A stretch of DNA of 64,000 nt from Pseudarthrobacter psychrotolerans (GTDB lineage Bacteria; Actinomycetota; Actinomycetes; Actinomycetales; Micrococcaceae). The first letter of the stretch is position 1. Each line of letters starts with the position of its first letter. The notes under the pieces are model-generated. The model did not search any database. It was not told the origin of the DNA and saw only the letters and a list, made by a program, of their open reading frames with translations. Position numbers and translations under genes: made by a program. Below are positions 35,901 through 45,149 of this stretch, one piece after another. The stretch is from NCBI RefSeq assembly GCF_009911795.1, contig NZ_CP047898.1:1302001-1366000 (forward strand), given 5' to 3'.

Positions 35901-35962
35901 ATTGAACAGAGTACAGCAAGTTGAACACGTAGCAAGTGGTTGGCGGATATTTTGTTCACAAC
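35901..35962. promoter_or_regulatory. TGAACA half-sites upstream of the transporter
   Basis: TTGAACA occurs at about 35902 and 35921 and the inverted TGTTCA at about 35953, between the transporter start and the iclR stop. The same half-site forms a perfect inverted repeat GTTCA-N6-TGAAC at 36845-36860 upstream of iclR. These are good candidates for IclR binding. Confidence 0.55.
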
Positions 35963-36003
35963 CGGGGTTACGAACGTTAAACAGGGCCGCCCGGGCGCGG
36001 CAC

Positions 36004-36801
36004 TTAGCCCATGGGGTTGCCCAAGGACCGCGCCAGTTCGTTCAGTTCCTTGACCATCCGGGAACCCTGCTCCTCGGAGTATGTGGCCTTCAGTGCCGTG
36101 ACTGACAAACCAAGGCTGGGGCCATGGGCGCCGCGCGTCGGAACCGAGACGGCCAGGCAGACTACTCCCGTAGTGGATTCCTCATCTTCGAACGCATAGC
36201 CCTGTTCACGGATGGTGGTCAGCTGGGCCTTCAACTCGGCCCCTGTGCGGAGGGACTTGGGGGTCAGTACGGGAAGCTCGGCGTCATCGGAAAACATTGC
36301 CTCGATGTCGTGGTCATGAAGGCGGGCAATCAGGGCCTTGCCCACGGCACACAGTGACACTGGCATCTTGTCGCCGATGTTGGACGTCAGGCGGACCGCC
36401 GGATGCCCCTCGTAGCGGGCCAGATAGATCACGTTGGTTCCGTCCAGCATGGCGATGCGTACTGTCTCCCCGGAAAGTGTCGGCGCCTGCTCGCAGAACT
36501 TGTAGAACTCCTGCACTTCGTCGAGCCGGCTGAGATACGCGGCACCGAGCTCCACGAGCTTGCGGCCCAGCGTGAATTCGGCGCCCTGGCGGCTGATCAG
36601 CCTGGCTTCTTCCAACGCCAGCAACAGGTTGGAGGTGGACGACTTGGGGATTCCCAGCTCGCGGGCCAGGTCGCTCAGTGTCAGCCTTCCGGTAGCAGAG
36701 GCCGCCAGCGCGTCCATGACGGCGGCGGCACGCGTGACCGCCGGGGCGGGCGATGTGCTCCCCAAACCCTCGGAGGAGCGGGGGGTGCGGGAATCGGCCA
36801 T
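36004..36801 (-). CDS. IclR family transcriptional regulator
   Basis: The 265-residue regulator has an N-terminal winged HTH (VMDALAASATGRLTLSDLARELGIPKSSTSNLL) and a C-terminal IclR effector domain (PVSLCAVGKALIARL, then VSVPTRGAHGPSLGLSV). It starts with ATG behind AAGGAG. It is upstream of the MHS transporter on the same strand and near sugar-acid genes, so it likely controls uptake in response to the substrate. The inverted repeat at 36845-36860 suggests autoregulation. Confidence 0.92.
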   Translation of the reverse strand: MADSRTPRSSEGLGSTSPAPAVTRAAAVMDALAASATGRLTLSDLARELGIPKSSTSNLLLALEEARLISRQGAEFTLGRKLVELGAAYLSRLDEVQEFYKFCEQAPTLSGETVRIAMLDGTNVIYLARYEGHPAVRLTSNIGDKMPVSLCAVGKALIARLHDHDIEAMFSDDAELPVLTPKSLRTGAELKAQLTTIREQGYAFEDEESTTGVVCLAVSVPTRGAHGPSLGLSVTALKATYSEEQGSRMVKELNELARSLGNPMG

Positions 36802-36844
36802 GATTCTCCTTCGATCGGCACGCCGGGGCGCTTCGCGTAGATGC

Positions 36845-36860
36845 GTTCATTCTGCTGAAC
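36845..36860. promoter_or_regulatory. Inverted repeat upstream of iclR
   Basis: GTTCA-N6-TGAAC is a perfect 5-bp dyad 44 nt before the iclR start, matching half-sites near the transporter and in the hydroxyacid dehydrogenase promoter. Confidence 0.55.
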
Positions 36861-36985
36861 ACTAAACATCATAATGGCTTAGCGGCGCTTCAGGGCCCGC
36901 GGCAAGGCGCCTTCCGCCGCGCCACGCAACCCCGTTCGCGTGGCATTTGTTTGTTTCAGGAAGTTCACGGTATATTCATTTCAGA

Positions 36986-37028
36986 CCCTCCACCGCGGCA
37001 TCCCCCAATAGTCGCGGTGGAGGGTTTT
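36986..37028 (+). terminator. Orphan terminator-like hairpin
   Basis: A perfect 12-bp stem (36986-36997 with 37013-37024) is followed by TTTT. A TATATT box lies at 36971-36976, only about 10 nt before the stem. No rightward gene ends here. It may be a tiny transcript, an attenuator-like remnant, or a leftward terminator for the gene ending at 37067. Nothing else is seen in 36870-37066. Confidence 0.5.
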
Positions 37029-37066
37029 CCAATGCCTAAATGTTGTCTTGGCATCTGCATCCGGGT

Positions 37067-37357
37067 TCAGGCCACGTCCGCCACGGATTCCCTCAGCTTC
37101 CAGCCGCCTCCAAGGCCGTCGCGCTCCAGCATCATGGTGGTCAGGGCGGAGTACGGATTGCCGCCCAGCCGCACCTGGACCTGCAACACCTCAACATCCA
37201 CGCGGCCAAGCCCTTTGGGCATACGGCGCTGCGCCTCCCACCAGCTCACACGTTCAAACCATCTCACCGAGTCGGCACCGACGGCCCATTCCCTGCCGTT
37301 GCTGACTACCGCCGTCGGGCTGCCGTCCCGGGCCGTCTTAACCACCACAAATTCCAT
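37067..37357 (-). CDS. Small actinobacterial protein of unknown function (DUF6504-like)
   Basis: The 96-residue protein from ATG 37357 (MEFVVVKTARDGSP) is compact, tryptophan-rich and beta-like, with WFERVSWWEAQRRMPKG and a C-terminal GGGWKLRESVADVA. It resembles small actinobacterial proteins grouped as DUF6504, but this assignment is from memory of the pattern. It lies past the tRNA-Val terminator on the same strand. The function is unknown. A longer in-frame extension to 37480 overlaps that terminator and is not used. Confidence 0.65.
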   Translation of the reverse strand: MEFVVVKTARDGSPTAVVSNGREWAVGADSVRWFERVSWWEAQRRMPKGLGRVDVEVLQVQVRLGGNPYSALTTMMLERDGLGGGWKLRESVADVA

Positions 37358-37478
37358 AGTGGGAACGATAGGGACTGCCACCGACAATGTGGTGCCATTT
37401 CTGACCCGCCGGCCTACGTTTGAAGCCGACGCGCTCCGGCGGGCTGCCGACCCTGTGCCCCAAACCGCGGAGGGCAAC

Positions 37479-37526
37479 AAAAAACCCCGCCGTTCCCAGC
37501 CGCTCGGGCCAGAAACAACGGGGTTT
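37479..37526 (-). terminator. Terminator of tRNA-Val
   Basis: On the minus strand, AAACCCCG pairs with CGGGGTTT across a GC-rich loop with further pairing, and runs into six T (37479-37484 on the plus strand are A). Confidence 0.85.
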
Positions 37527-37528
37527 GG

Positions 37529-37604
37529 TGGTGGGTCCTACCGGGATCGAACCGATGACATCCACGGTGTAAACGTGGCGCTCTACCAGCTGAGCTAAAG
37601 ACCC
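37529..37604 (-). tRNA. tRNA-Val (anticodon TAC)
   Basis: A 76-nt cloverleaf with encoded CCA: acceptor GGGTCTT with AGGACCC, D arm AGCTC..GAGC, anticodon arm CCACG-TTTACAC-CGTGG giving TAC, and T arm TCGGTTCGATCCCGG. This tRNA reads GUA and related valine codons. Confidence 0.97.
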
Positions 37605-37706
37605 AAACTGCCGGCTTTCCGCACCTCAGCGCGTCAACCAACGAACATAAACTCTACCTGACGGGCGGGACGAAAAGCCAATCGACACACTCGGCCCCCG
37701 CACCGC

Positions 37707-38627
37707 TCAAAGAACGGGGAGTTCAACGGCGAGCCAGGTCAGTGCCTCGCTGACGCCTGCGTGAAGCTTGATGGTGGCGTACTGGTCGCCCCTGGTATCG
37801 CCCCTGTTGATGATTACCACGGGCTTGCCGTCCTTCGCCGCCTGGCGGACGAACCGCAGTCCGCTCATCACGGTCAGCGATGATCCGGCAACAAGCAATG
37901 CCTCTGCAGCGTCCACCATCGCGTAAGCGGCTTCCGCGCGTTCCCTGGGCACGTTCTCGCCGAAGTAGACAAAGTCAGGCTTGAGCATTCCGCCACAGGC
38001 GGGGCAGGCAGCGACCACAAAACTGCTGATCAGCGCCACGTCCTCAACAGTGGCGTCGGCGTCGGGCGCCACTTCCACCAGGCCGGACGTGGTGGCGCGC
38101 GCCAGGAAGCCGGGATTCAGTTCTTCGAGCACCTCGGCCAGCAGGCGGCGGGTGTACGTGCGATTGCACTCCAGGCAGACCACCAGGTCATAACGGCCGT
38201 GGAGGTCAATGACATTCCGGCTCCCGGCGTCTTCATGCAACCGGTCCACGTTCTGCGTGATCAACCCGGTGAGCAGGCCCCGCCGTTCCAGTTCTGCCGC
38301 CGCACGGTGCCCGGGGTTTGGATCCGCGTGCCGCAAGTGGGACCAGCCGATGTGGTTCCGCGCCCAATAGCGCTGGCGGTTGGCGGCGTCGCCCACAAAC
38401 TCCTGGTAAGTCATGGGCGAACGTGGCACGGCGCCCGGCCCACGGTAATCCGGAATGCCCGAATCGGTGCTCAGACCTGCGCCGGTCAGCAGCGCCAGCC
38501 GCTTGCCGGACAACAGCTCCCGGACCCGTTCCAGCCCTTGAAGGTCGGTACTGGACAGAGCAGCAGGGTCAGCGGCTGGCAGGCTGGCGAAGCCTGTCAG
38601 GCCTATACCGTGCCGCTGCTGGTCCAT
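37707..38627 (-). CDS. Sirtuin NAD-dependent protein deacetylase
   Basis: The 306-residue class II-type Sir2 has the NAD motifs GAGLSTDSGIPDYRG, TQNVDRLHEDAG, and catalytic histidine in DLHGRYD. The zinc ribbon has VCLECNRTY and a later ACPACGG, followed by PDFVYFGENVP and GSSLTVMSG. It deacetylates lysines using NAD, for example acetyl-CoA synthetase in other bacteria. ATG 38627 avoids overlap with ahpE, whose stop is 8 nt upstream, so both may be co-transcribed. Confidence 0.93.
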   Translation of the reverse strand: MDQQRHGIGLTGFASLPAADPAALSSTDLQGLERVRELLSGKRLALLTGAGLSTDSGIPDYRGPGAVPRSPMTYQEFVGDAANRQRYWARNHIGWSHLRHADPNPGHRAAAELERRGLLTGLITQNVDRLHEDAGSRNVIDLHGRYDLVVCLECNRTYTRRLLAEVLEELNPGFLARATTSGLVEVAPDADATVEDVALISSFVVAACPACGGMLKPDFVYFGENVPRERAEAAYAMVDAAEALLVAGSSLTVMSGLRFVRQAAKDGKPVVIINRGDTRGDQYATIKLHAGVSEALTWLAVELPVL

Positions 38628-38634
38628 GCCGGCG

Positions 38635-39129
38635 TCAGGCCTGTTCCAGACCTGCCAGAGCATCCTGGTACTCGACGAGCTCACGGGCCTGCCCGCGCGG
38701 ATTCACCACAACGTAGCGGATTGTTCCGGCTGCATCGATGATGAACGTCCCGCGGCCAGCCATACCGCTCTCGGGGTCGAAGACTCCGTAGGCGGTGGCG
38801 ACAGCGCCGTGCGGCCAGAAGTCGGCCAGAAGATCAAAGCCGTAGCCTTCCTTCTCGGCATAGGCCCGCAGGCTGAACTTGCTGTCCACGGACACTGCCA
38901 GGACGGTGGCCCCGGCATCCTCGAACGCGGCCAGGTTGTCCCGGATCTCGCAGAGTTCGCCGGTGCAGACACCCGAAAATGCAAACGGATAAAACACCAG
39001 CACAACGTTCTGACCCCGGAAAGAGGACAACCGGACTGGTTCTCCGAACTGGTTCACCAGCTCAAAGTCCGGGGCAAGCTCCCCCACCGCCGGAATAGTC
39101 TGCCCGGCTACGGCAAGAGCTGCCGTCAC
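38635..39129 (-). CDS. ahpE: AhpE-type peroxiredoxin
   Basis: The 164-residue peroxiredoxin has the peroxidatic cysteine in FYPFAFSGVCTGELCEIRD and the conserved arginine further on. The extra cysteine in GELCEIRD is typical of actinobacterial AhpE. It reduces peroxides and peroxynitrite, with mycoredoxin or thioredoxin as reductant. The 4-nt overlap with the DUF3052 gene upstream and the position beside aceE repeat the M. tuberculosis Rv2238c-Rv2239c-aceE order. Confidence 0.93.
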   Translation of the reverse strand: MTAALAVAGQTIPAVGELAPDFELVNQFGEPVRLSSFRGQNVVLVFYPFAFSGVCTGELCEIRDNLAAFEDAGATVLAVSVDSKFSLRAYAEKEGYGFDLLADFWPHGAVATAYGVFDPESGMAGRGTFIIDAAGTIRYVVVNPRGQARELVEYQDALAGLEQA

Positions 39130-39545
39130 TTGTTCTTCCTGCTGACCAGACGGGTGGCGCTCCAGTCCTTCGACACACCTGCTGAGGTGGTGAGGTGCAG
39201 GCCCGCAGTGGGCGCCGCTTCCTGGATTTCCGCCGGCGACACGTACCCGGTGCGCCCGGACTTCGGCGTCAACACCCAGACAACCCCGTTTTCACTCAGC
39301 GTGGTCAGGGAATCCATGAGGGTATCGACCAGATCCCCGTCGCCGTCCCGCCACCAAAAAATGACGGCGTCAACAACGTCGTGGTCGTCCTCGTCCAGGA
39401 GCTCGGACCCTGTCAGGTCCTCAATATCATCACGTAAGTCGAAATCGACGTCGTCGTCGTAACCGAACTCCTGAATCAGATCCCCGTTTTTGAAACCCAA
39501 TTTTTCCGCCACATTTACCGAAGTGGCGGCGTCGGCCTCGCTCAC
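39126..39545 (-). CDS. DUF3052 family protein
   Basis: This 139-residue acidic protein is found almost only in actinobacteria. Recognisable parts are VAEKLGFKNGDLIQEFGYDDDVD, a long aspartate-rich stretch (DLRDDIEDLTGSELLDEDD), and VDAVIFWWRDGDGDLVDTL followed by VWVLTPKSGRTGYV. GTG 39545 is used because GGAGGA stands 5 nt before it; the frame also opens at a TTG 12 nt earlier. It is first in the DUF3052-ahpE unit, divergent from aceE. The molecular function is unknown. Confidence 0.9.
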   Translation of the reverse strand: MSEADAATSVNVAEKLGFKNGDLIQEFGYDDDVDFDLRDDIEDLTGSELLDEDDHDVVDAVIFWWRDGDGDLVDTLMDSLTTLSENGVVWVLTPKSGRTGYVSPAEIQEAAPTAGLHLTTSAGVSKDWSATRLVSRKNK

Positions 39546-39970
39546 GTGTTCCTCCAATGCCTAATACATGCAGTGCGCATAGTGATTTCCATTACTCCCA
39601 GCCAACACCCTTTGTGCCTGCGCTTCAAGCTGCCACCACCGCGATCCGCCATATTCTGCGTCACATCCGGCACTGTCAGCCTGCGTTGCAGCGGCTTTCG
39701 TCACACAACCAGTATGACGGCGAAATACAACCGGGACGCCAAGGACGCGGCTACGCATCGCGCTGGAGTCACAGCTAGAGTGACTGGTGACAACTATGCC
39801 TGCGGGGCGACCGCCTGGAACTCAATGGCAGACATAGGCGTGATAGGACCCTGCCCGGCGCACATGACCGGGCTGTTGTAACCGATACGTCGCACACGTC
39901 GTCTTCATGCCGGACAGTCACCCTGCCCGGTATGTGGGCGCCGATGCATGCGCGCAAAGAGAGGTTGGAC
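39546..39970. other. 425-bp divergent control region between DUF3052 and aceE
   Basis: No gene or stable RNA is supported here. It must hold the leftward DUF3052 promoter and the rightward aceE promoter. Short open frames on both strands are not coding in character. The GC content dips near 39540-39610, next to the DUF3052 start. Confidence 0.5.
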
Positions 39971-42712
39971 GTGGCTGCAGGAGAAGATACCTCCCATATC
40001 CTCAGCGGGTTGACTAACCAGCTGCCTGATCGTGATCCGGAAGAGACCGCCGAATGGCTGGAGTCCCTGGATACGCTGATTCAGGAACAGGGCACCGAAC
40101 GTGCCCAATACATCATGCGGAGCCTGCTCCAGCGCGCCGGCGCCCAGAGCGTGGGCGTGCCGATGGTGACCACCACGGACTACGTGAACACCATCCCCGT
40201 GGACCAGGAAGCTCCGTTCCCCGGCAACGAGGAGTTCGAGCGCCGGTACCGGGCGTACATGCGCTGGAACGCCGCCATCATGGTGCACCGGGCACAGCGG
40301 GCCAGCATCGGCGTGGGCGGACACATCTCCACCTACGCCGGCGCAGCCACCCTGTACGAGGTCGGCTTCAACCACTTCTTCCGCGGCAAGGACCACCCCG
40401 GCGGCGGCGACCAGGTCTTCTTCCAGGGCCACGCCTCCCCCGGCATGTACGCCCGCGCGTTTATGGAAGGCCGGCTCTCCGAGGAGGACCTGGACGGATT
40501 CCGGCAGGAAAAGTCCAAGGAAGGCCACGCGCTCTCCTCCTACCCGCACCCCCGCCTCATGCCGGACTTCTGGGAATTCCCCACGGTGTCCATGGGCATC
40601 GGTCCCATGAACGCGATCTACCAGGCCCAGTCCAACCGGTACCTGCACAACCGCGGCCTCAAAGACACCTCGGACCAGCAGGTCTGGGCGTTCCTGGGCG
40701 ACGGCGAAATGGACGAGCCCGAGTCCCGCGGCCTGCTCCAACTCGCCGCCAACGAGAACCTCGACAACCTCAACTTCGTGATCAACTGCAACCTCCAGCG
40801 CCTCGACGGACCCGTCCGTGGCAACGGCAAGATCATGCAGGAACTCGAAGCGTTCTTCCGCGGCGCGGGCTGGAACGTCATCAAGGTCGTCTGGGGCCGG
40901 GAGTGGGATGACCTGCTCACCCAGGACTCCGACGGATCGCTCGTGAAGATCATGAACGAGACCCCGGACGGCGACTACCAGACCTACAAGGCAGAATCCG
41001 GCGGGTTCGTCCGTGAGCACTTCTTCGGCAAGACCCCGCAGACCAAGGACATGGTCGCGGACCTCTCCGATGACGAGATCTGGAACCTCAAGCGCGGCGG
41101 CCACGACTACAACAAGGTCCACGCCGCGTACAAGGCAGCCACCGAATTCAAGGGCAAGCCGACCGTGATCCTGGCCAAGACGGTCAAGGGCTACGGACTC
41201 GGACCCCACTTCGAGGGACGCAACGCGACCCACCAGATGAAAAAGCTCACCCTCGATGACCTGAAGAAGTTCCGCGACCACCTGCGGATCCCGGTCACCG
41301 ACGAGCAGCTGGAGAAGGACCCGTACCAGCCTCCGTACTACCACCCGGGCACCGATGCGCCCGAGATCCAGTACATGATGGAACGCCGGGCCCAGCTGGG
41401 CGGTTCTGTTCCTGAGCGCCGTTCCAAGCACCAGGAGCTCGCCCTCCCCGAAGCAAAAACGTACGAGGTCGCCAAGCGCGGGTCCGGGAAGCAGCAGGCC
41501 GCCACCACCATGGCGTTTGTCCGGCTCCTCAAGGACCTCATGCGGGACAAGAACTTCGGCAAGCACATCGCGCCGATCATCCCCGATGAGGCCCGCACGT
41601 TCGGCATGGACGCGTTCTTCCCCACGGCGAAGATCTACAACCCCAAGGGCCAGAACTACCTGTCCGTGGACCGGGACCTGGTCCTCGCGTACAAGGAATC
41701 CGCCCAAGGCCAGCTGATCCACCCCGGCATCAACGAGGCAGGCGCCGTCGCGGCTTTCACCGCTGCCGGAACTTCCTACGCCACCCACGGTGTACCGCTG
41801 ATCCCGGTGTACGTGTTCTACTCCATGTTCGGCTTCCAGCGCACCGGCGACGCCTTCTGGGCCGCCGGGGACCAGATGGCCCGCGGCTTCATCATCGGCG
41901 CCACCGCCGGCCGGACCACCCTGACCGGCGAAGGCCTCCAGCACGCCGACGGCCACTCGCCGCTGCTGGCCTCCACGAACCCGGCAGTGGTCACCTACGA
42001 CCCCGCCTACGGGTACGAGATGGGCCACATCATCCGGGACGGCATCGAGCGCATGTACGGGCCCGATTCCGCTGACCGGAACCTCATGTACTACATCACG
42101 GTCTACAACGAGCCGATCTTCCAGCCCGCGGAACCCGAGGAGCTCGACGTTGAAGGTGTCCTGAAGGGCATCTACCTCCTGGCTCCGGCGAAGATCGATG
42201 GTCCACGGACCCAGATCCTTGCCTCCGGCGTCTCGGTTCCCTGGGCCATCGAAGCACAGCGGCTGCTCGCCGAGGACTGGGGCGTCTCCGCCGATGTCTG
42301 GTCCGTGACGTCCTGGAACGAACTGCGCCGCGACGGTATGGCCGCCGAGGAAGAGGCGTTCCTGAACCCGGGCAAGCCCGCCCGCGTACCGTTCGTCACG
42401 CAGCAGCTCGCCGGAGCCACGGGACCTGTAGTGGCGGTGACCGACTACATGAAGGCCGTCCCGGACCAGATCCGCCAGTTTGTGCCGAACGAGTTCGCCA
42501 CGCTGGGTGCCGATGGCTTCGGCTTCTCCGACACCCGTGCAGCTGCCCGCCGCTTCTTCAAGAACGACATCCACTCCATCGTGGTCCGTTCCCTTGAACT
42601 GCTGGCGCGCCGCGGCGAAGTCGATGCCCAGGCTCCGGCCCAGGCCATCGAGAAGTACCGGCTGCACAACGTCAACGCCGGGACCACCGGCGGCGCCGGC
42701 GGCGAGTCCTGA
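39971..42712 (+). CDS. aceE: Pyruvate dehydrogenase E1 component, homodimeric
   Basis: The product is 913 residues from GTG 39971, 6 nt behind AGAGAGG; an ATG at 39932 has no ribosome site. It has AceE-type features: [38 protein letters not shown], the thiamine diphosphate motif [10 protein letters not shown] to [14 protein letters not shown], and the second half [16 protein letters not shown]. It decarboxylates pyruvate and acetylates the E2 lipoyl domain, giving acetyl-CoA for the fatty-acid genes that follow. A strong terminator separates it from fasR. Confidence 0.97.
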   Translation: MAAGEDTSHILSGLTNQLPDRDPEETAEWLESLDTLIQEQGTERAQYIMRSLLQRAGAQSVGVPMVTTTDYVNTIPVDQEAPFPGNEEFERRYRAYMRWNAAIMVHRAQRASIGVGGHISTYAGAATLYEVGFNHFFRGKDHPGGGDQVFFQGHASPGMYARAFMEGRLSEEDLDGFRQEKSKEGHALSSYPHPRLMPDFWEFPTVSMGIGPMNAIYQAQSNRYLHNRGLKDTSDQQVWAFLGDGEMDEPESRGLLQLAANENLDNLNFVINCNLQRLDGPVRGNGKIMQELEAFFRGAGWNVIKVVWGREWDDLLTQDSDGSLVKIMNETPDGDYQTYKAESGGFVREHFFGKTPQTKDMVADLSDDEIWNLKRGGHDYNKVHAAYKAATEFKGKPTVILAKTVKGYGLGPHFEGRNATHQMKKLTLDDLKKFRDHLRIPVTDEQLEKDPYQPPYYHPGTDAPEIQYMMERRAQLGGSVPERRSKHQELALPEAKTYEVAKRGSGKQQAATTMAFVRLLKDLMRDKNFGKHIAPIIPDEARTFGMDAFFPTAKIYNPKGQNYLSVDRDLVLAYKESAQGQLIHPGINEAGAVAAFTAAGTSYATHGVPLIPVYVFYSMFGFQRTGDAFWAAGDQMARGFIIGATAGRTTLTGEGLQHADGHSPLLASTNPAVVTYDPAYGYEMGHIIRDGIERMYGPDSADRNLMYYITVYNEPIFQPAEPEELDVEGVLKGIYLLAPAKIDGPRTQILASGVSVPWAIEAQRLLAEDWGVSADVWSVTSWNELRRDGMAAEEEAFLNPGKPARVPFVTQQLAGATGPVVAVTDYMKAVPDQIRQFVPNEFATLGADGFGFSDTRAAARRFFKNDIHSIVVRSLELLARRGEVDAQAPAQAIEKYRLHNVNAGTTGGAGGES

Positions 42713-42737
42713 TCAACTCCTGCTGACAGCGGAAATG

Positions 42738-42785
42738 AACGACGACGGCGACCCTCACCGAAAGGCGAGGGTCGCCGTCGTCGTT
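42738..42785 (+). terminator. Terminator of aceE
   Basis: A perfect 19-bp stem (42738-42756 with 42767-42785) lies 25 nt after the aceE stop. It has only short T content, but the stem is very stable. Confidence 0.9.
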
Positions 42786-42828
42786 CGCTTGCATTTCCGG
42801 ACAGGGGACCGCCTGTGATGCAGGTCCA

Positions 42829-42840
42829 ACAACGTTGTAG
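42829..42840. promoter_or_regulatory. Palindrome and TTGTAG half-site upstream of fasR
   Basis: ACAACGTTGT (42829-42838) is a perfect palindrome, and TTGTAG at 42835-42840 equals one arm of the dyad between fasR and fabD. This suggests autoregulation. Confidence 0.5.
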
Positions 42841-42887
42841 CTTTTGCACAAATGGAGCTTGCCGGGCAGGCACCGTATGCTCGAAGG

Positions 42888-44131
42888 ATGCCAGAGCCAA
42901 CCACCCCGCCCGTGAAGCGCAAGCCGTCCTCGCGCAGCATGACGCCGGAGAAATCCGAAACCCTGAAAAAGCTCCGGGCAAGCGTGGGCCAGCTCTCCAC
43001 CACCACCCTTCGCCAGCTGGAGAAATCGCTGCCGTGGTATTCCCGGCTTAGCTCCGATGAGCGCTCGGCGCTGGGCATGGTGGCGCAAAACGGCATCGCC
43101 GCGTTTGTCACCTGGTATGAGCGGCCCAGCTCGCCGTCGTGGATTCTCTCCGACGTTTTTGGGACGGCCCCCACAGAGCTGACGCGCTCCATCAGCCTCC
43201 AGAAGGCGCTCCAGCTCATCCGGATCGTGGTTGAGGTGGTGGAAGACCAGGTGCCGGTGATCGCCCCGGAGGCTGACCAGACCTCGCTCCGCGAAGCCGT
43301 ACTCCGGTACTCGCGGGAAGTGGCTTTCGCCGCCGCAGACGTGTATGCGAGGGCGGCCGAATCCCGCGGGTCCTGGGACACACGCCTGGAAGCGCTGATC
43401 GTGGACGCCATCCTGCGCGGCGAAAACACCGACGCGTTGCGCTCCAGGATCGCCGCGTTGGGCTGGAAGGCCCAGGAACGGTTCACTGTGATGGTGGGCA
43501 ATTCGCCGTCGGAACCCAGTGCCAGCTATGTCAGCGAACTGCGCCGCCTGGCGGGCCGCTACGCCGAGGATGCGTTGGTGGGCATCCAAGGCGACCGGCT
43601 GATCCTGATCCTTGGCGGCGTCCAGGACCGCGAGACGGCCTACCTGAAACTCAGCGAAATGTTCGCCCCAGGCCCGGTGGTCTACGGCCCGGAAGCCGGT
43701 TCCCTGCTGGAGGCCAGCGGATCAGCACAGTCGGCGTTTGCCGGCCTGACCGCTGCGAGGGCCTGGCCCGCCGCTCCCCGGCCCGTGGCCGCCGATGACC
43801 TGTTGCCGGAACGCGTCATCTCCGGTGACGAAGCGGCGCGCCGTTCCCTGGTGAAGAACATTTACCGTCCGCTTGTCGCTGCCTCCAACGGGCTGGTGGA
43901 GACCCTGGGCACCTACCTGGAGCTGGGCCATTCCCTTGAGGCGACGGCCCGCGAATTGTTTGTCCACGCCAACACCGTCAGGTACCGGCTCAAGCGCGTC
44001 TGCGACGTCACGGGCTGGGATCCGCTCCTCCCCGGGAGGCATTTGTGCTGCAGGCGGCGCTGGTCGTCGGACGGCTTTCGGCACCGCCAAAAGCCCCGGC
44101 CGAACGTCATCCGGCGCGGAATCAGCCCTGA
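42888..44131 (+). CDS. fasR: FasR-like PucR/CdaR-type regulator of fatty acid synthesis, one base missing near the end
   Basis: The regulator is about 414 residues. N-terminal sensing part (PWYSRLSSDERSALGMVAQNGI), central GGDEF-like CdaR region, and C-terminal PucR HTH (LETLGTYLELGHSLEATARELFVHANTVRYRLKRV). After CDVTGWDPLLP the frame fails; one more C or G in the run at 44030-44036 restores REAFVLQAALVVGRL and a stop at 44129. Its place between aceE and fabD matches Streptomyces FasR, which activates the fabD operon, and Rv2242. The damaged tail lies after the recognition helix. Confidence 0.85.
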
Positions 44132-44135
44132 GTCG

Positions 44136-44152
44136 TTGTAGACTTCCTACAA
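44136..44152. promoter_or_regulatory. Inverted repeat between fasR and fabD, candidate FasR operator
   Basis: TTGTAG-N5-CTACAA is a perfect 6-bp dyad, 67 nt before the fabD start and 4 nt after the fasR stop. The arm also occurs upstream of fasR. Confidence 0.65.
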
Positions 44153-44219
44153 TCTGACCCCTTGAGCTTGGTGCAGAAATACACCGCTGGATGACCCCGA
44201 AATTTGGAAAGCTGGATAC

Positions 44220-45149
44220 GTGCTTGCAATAGTCTGCCCTGGACAGGGCTCACAGACCCCGGGTTTCCTCACCCCCTGGCTGGAACTGCCTTCGGTAGCA
44301 GGCCATCTGGCCGCCCTCAGCGAGATCGCAGGCATCGACCTGACAGCCCATGGCACCACCTCGGATGAGGAGACCATCAAGGACACTGCCGTTGCGCAGC
44401 CCCTGATTGTTGCCGCCGGGCTGGTTGCCGCAAAGTCCCTGTTCGACGTCGAACTCGCCACCCTGCCCGTGATCCTTGCCGGACACTCCGTAGGCGAGAT
44501 CACCGCGTCTGCCCTCGCCGGCGTGCTGACCGAGCAGGAAGCCATGACGTTCGTCCGTGAACGCGCCAACAGCATGGCCGCCGCTGCTGCCGTGACACCC
44601 ACCGGCATGAGCGCCGTGGTGGGCGGAGACCCGGCTGAGGTCCTGGCCGCCATCGAGGCTTCCGGCGCGACGCCGGCCAATGTCAACGGCGCGGGCCAGA
44701 CCGTGGCGGCCGGAACCTTCGAACAGCTCAAGGCCCTGGCGGACAACCCGCCGGCCAAGGCGCGCGTCATCCCGCTGAAGGTGGCCGGAGCGTTCCACAC
44801 CTCGCACATGTCCCCCGCTGTGAGCGCCCTCGAGGCGCTGAAGCCAGGCCTTAGGCCGCAGAAGCCGCAGGTGCCGCTGCTCTCCAACTTTGACGGCCGG
44901 GAAGTGACCGACGGCGACGCCGCCGTCGAGAGCCTCATCGCGCAGGTCTCCCGGCCGGTCCGCTGGGATCTCTGCATGGAAACTCTTGTGCAGCGTGGCG
45001 TCACCGGTGTCATTGAGCTGGCCCCGGCCGGAACCCTGGCCGGGCTCGCCAAGCGCGGCATGCCCGGCGTCAAGACCGTTGCAGTCAAAACCCCGGACGA
45101 CCTCACGGCCGCACTGGCACTTTTCGCAGAATTGGAGGGAAATGCATGA
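44220..45149 (+). CDS. fabD: Malonyl-CoA:ACP transacylase
   Basis: The 309-residue enzyme loads malonyl groups on acyl carrier protein. Signature CPGQGSQTPGFL, nucleophile S90 in AGHSVGE, and histidine in GAFHTSHM (193/196). First gene of the fabD-fabH-acpP-fabF operon; its stop overlaps the fabH start by 4 nt. The start is GTG 44220. The dyad at 44136-44152 and the adjacent fasR gene indicate activation by FasR. Confidence 0.97.
   Translation: MLAIVCPGQGSQTPGFLTPWLELPSVAGHLAALSEIAGIDLTAHGTTSDEETIKDTAVAQPLIVAAGLVAAKSLFDVELATLPVILAGHSVGEITASALAGVLTEQEAMTFVRERANSMAAAAAVTPTGMSAVVGGDPAEVLAAIEASGATPANVNGAGQTVAAGTFEQLKALADNPPAKARVIPLKVAGAFHTSHMSPAVSALEALKPGLRPQKPQVPLLSNFDGREVTDGDAAVESLIAQVSRPVRWDLCMETLVQRGVTGVIELAPAGTLAGLAKRGMPGVKTVAVKTPDDLTAALALFAELEGNA

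Noticed and set aside
36951..37598. 215-residue plus-strand frame over the tRNA-Val region
   Set aside because: It crosses two terminators and the tRNA antisense; the minus strand holds the better-supported 96-residue gene.
39905..42667. 920-residue open frame antisense to aceE
   Set aside because: It is the mirror of a highly conserved gene in GC-rich DNA; the translation is rich in Gly/Val/His/Arg with no family motif.
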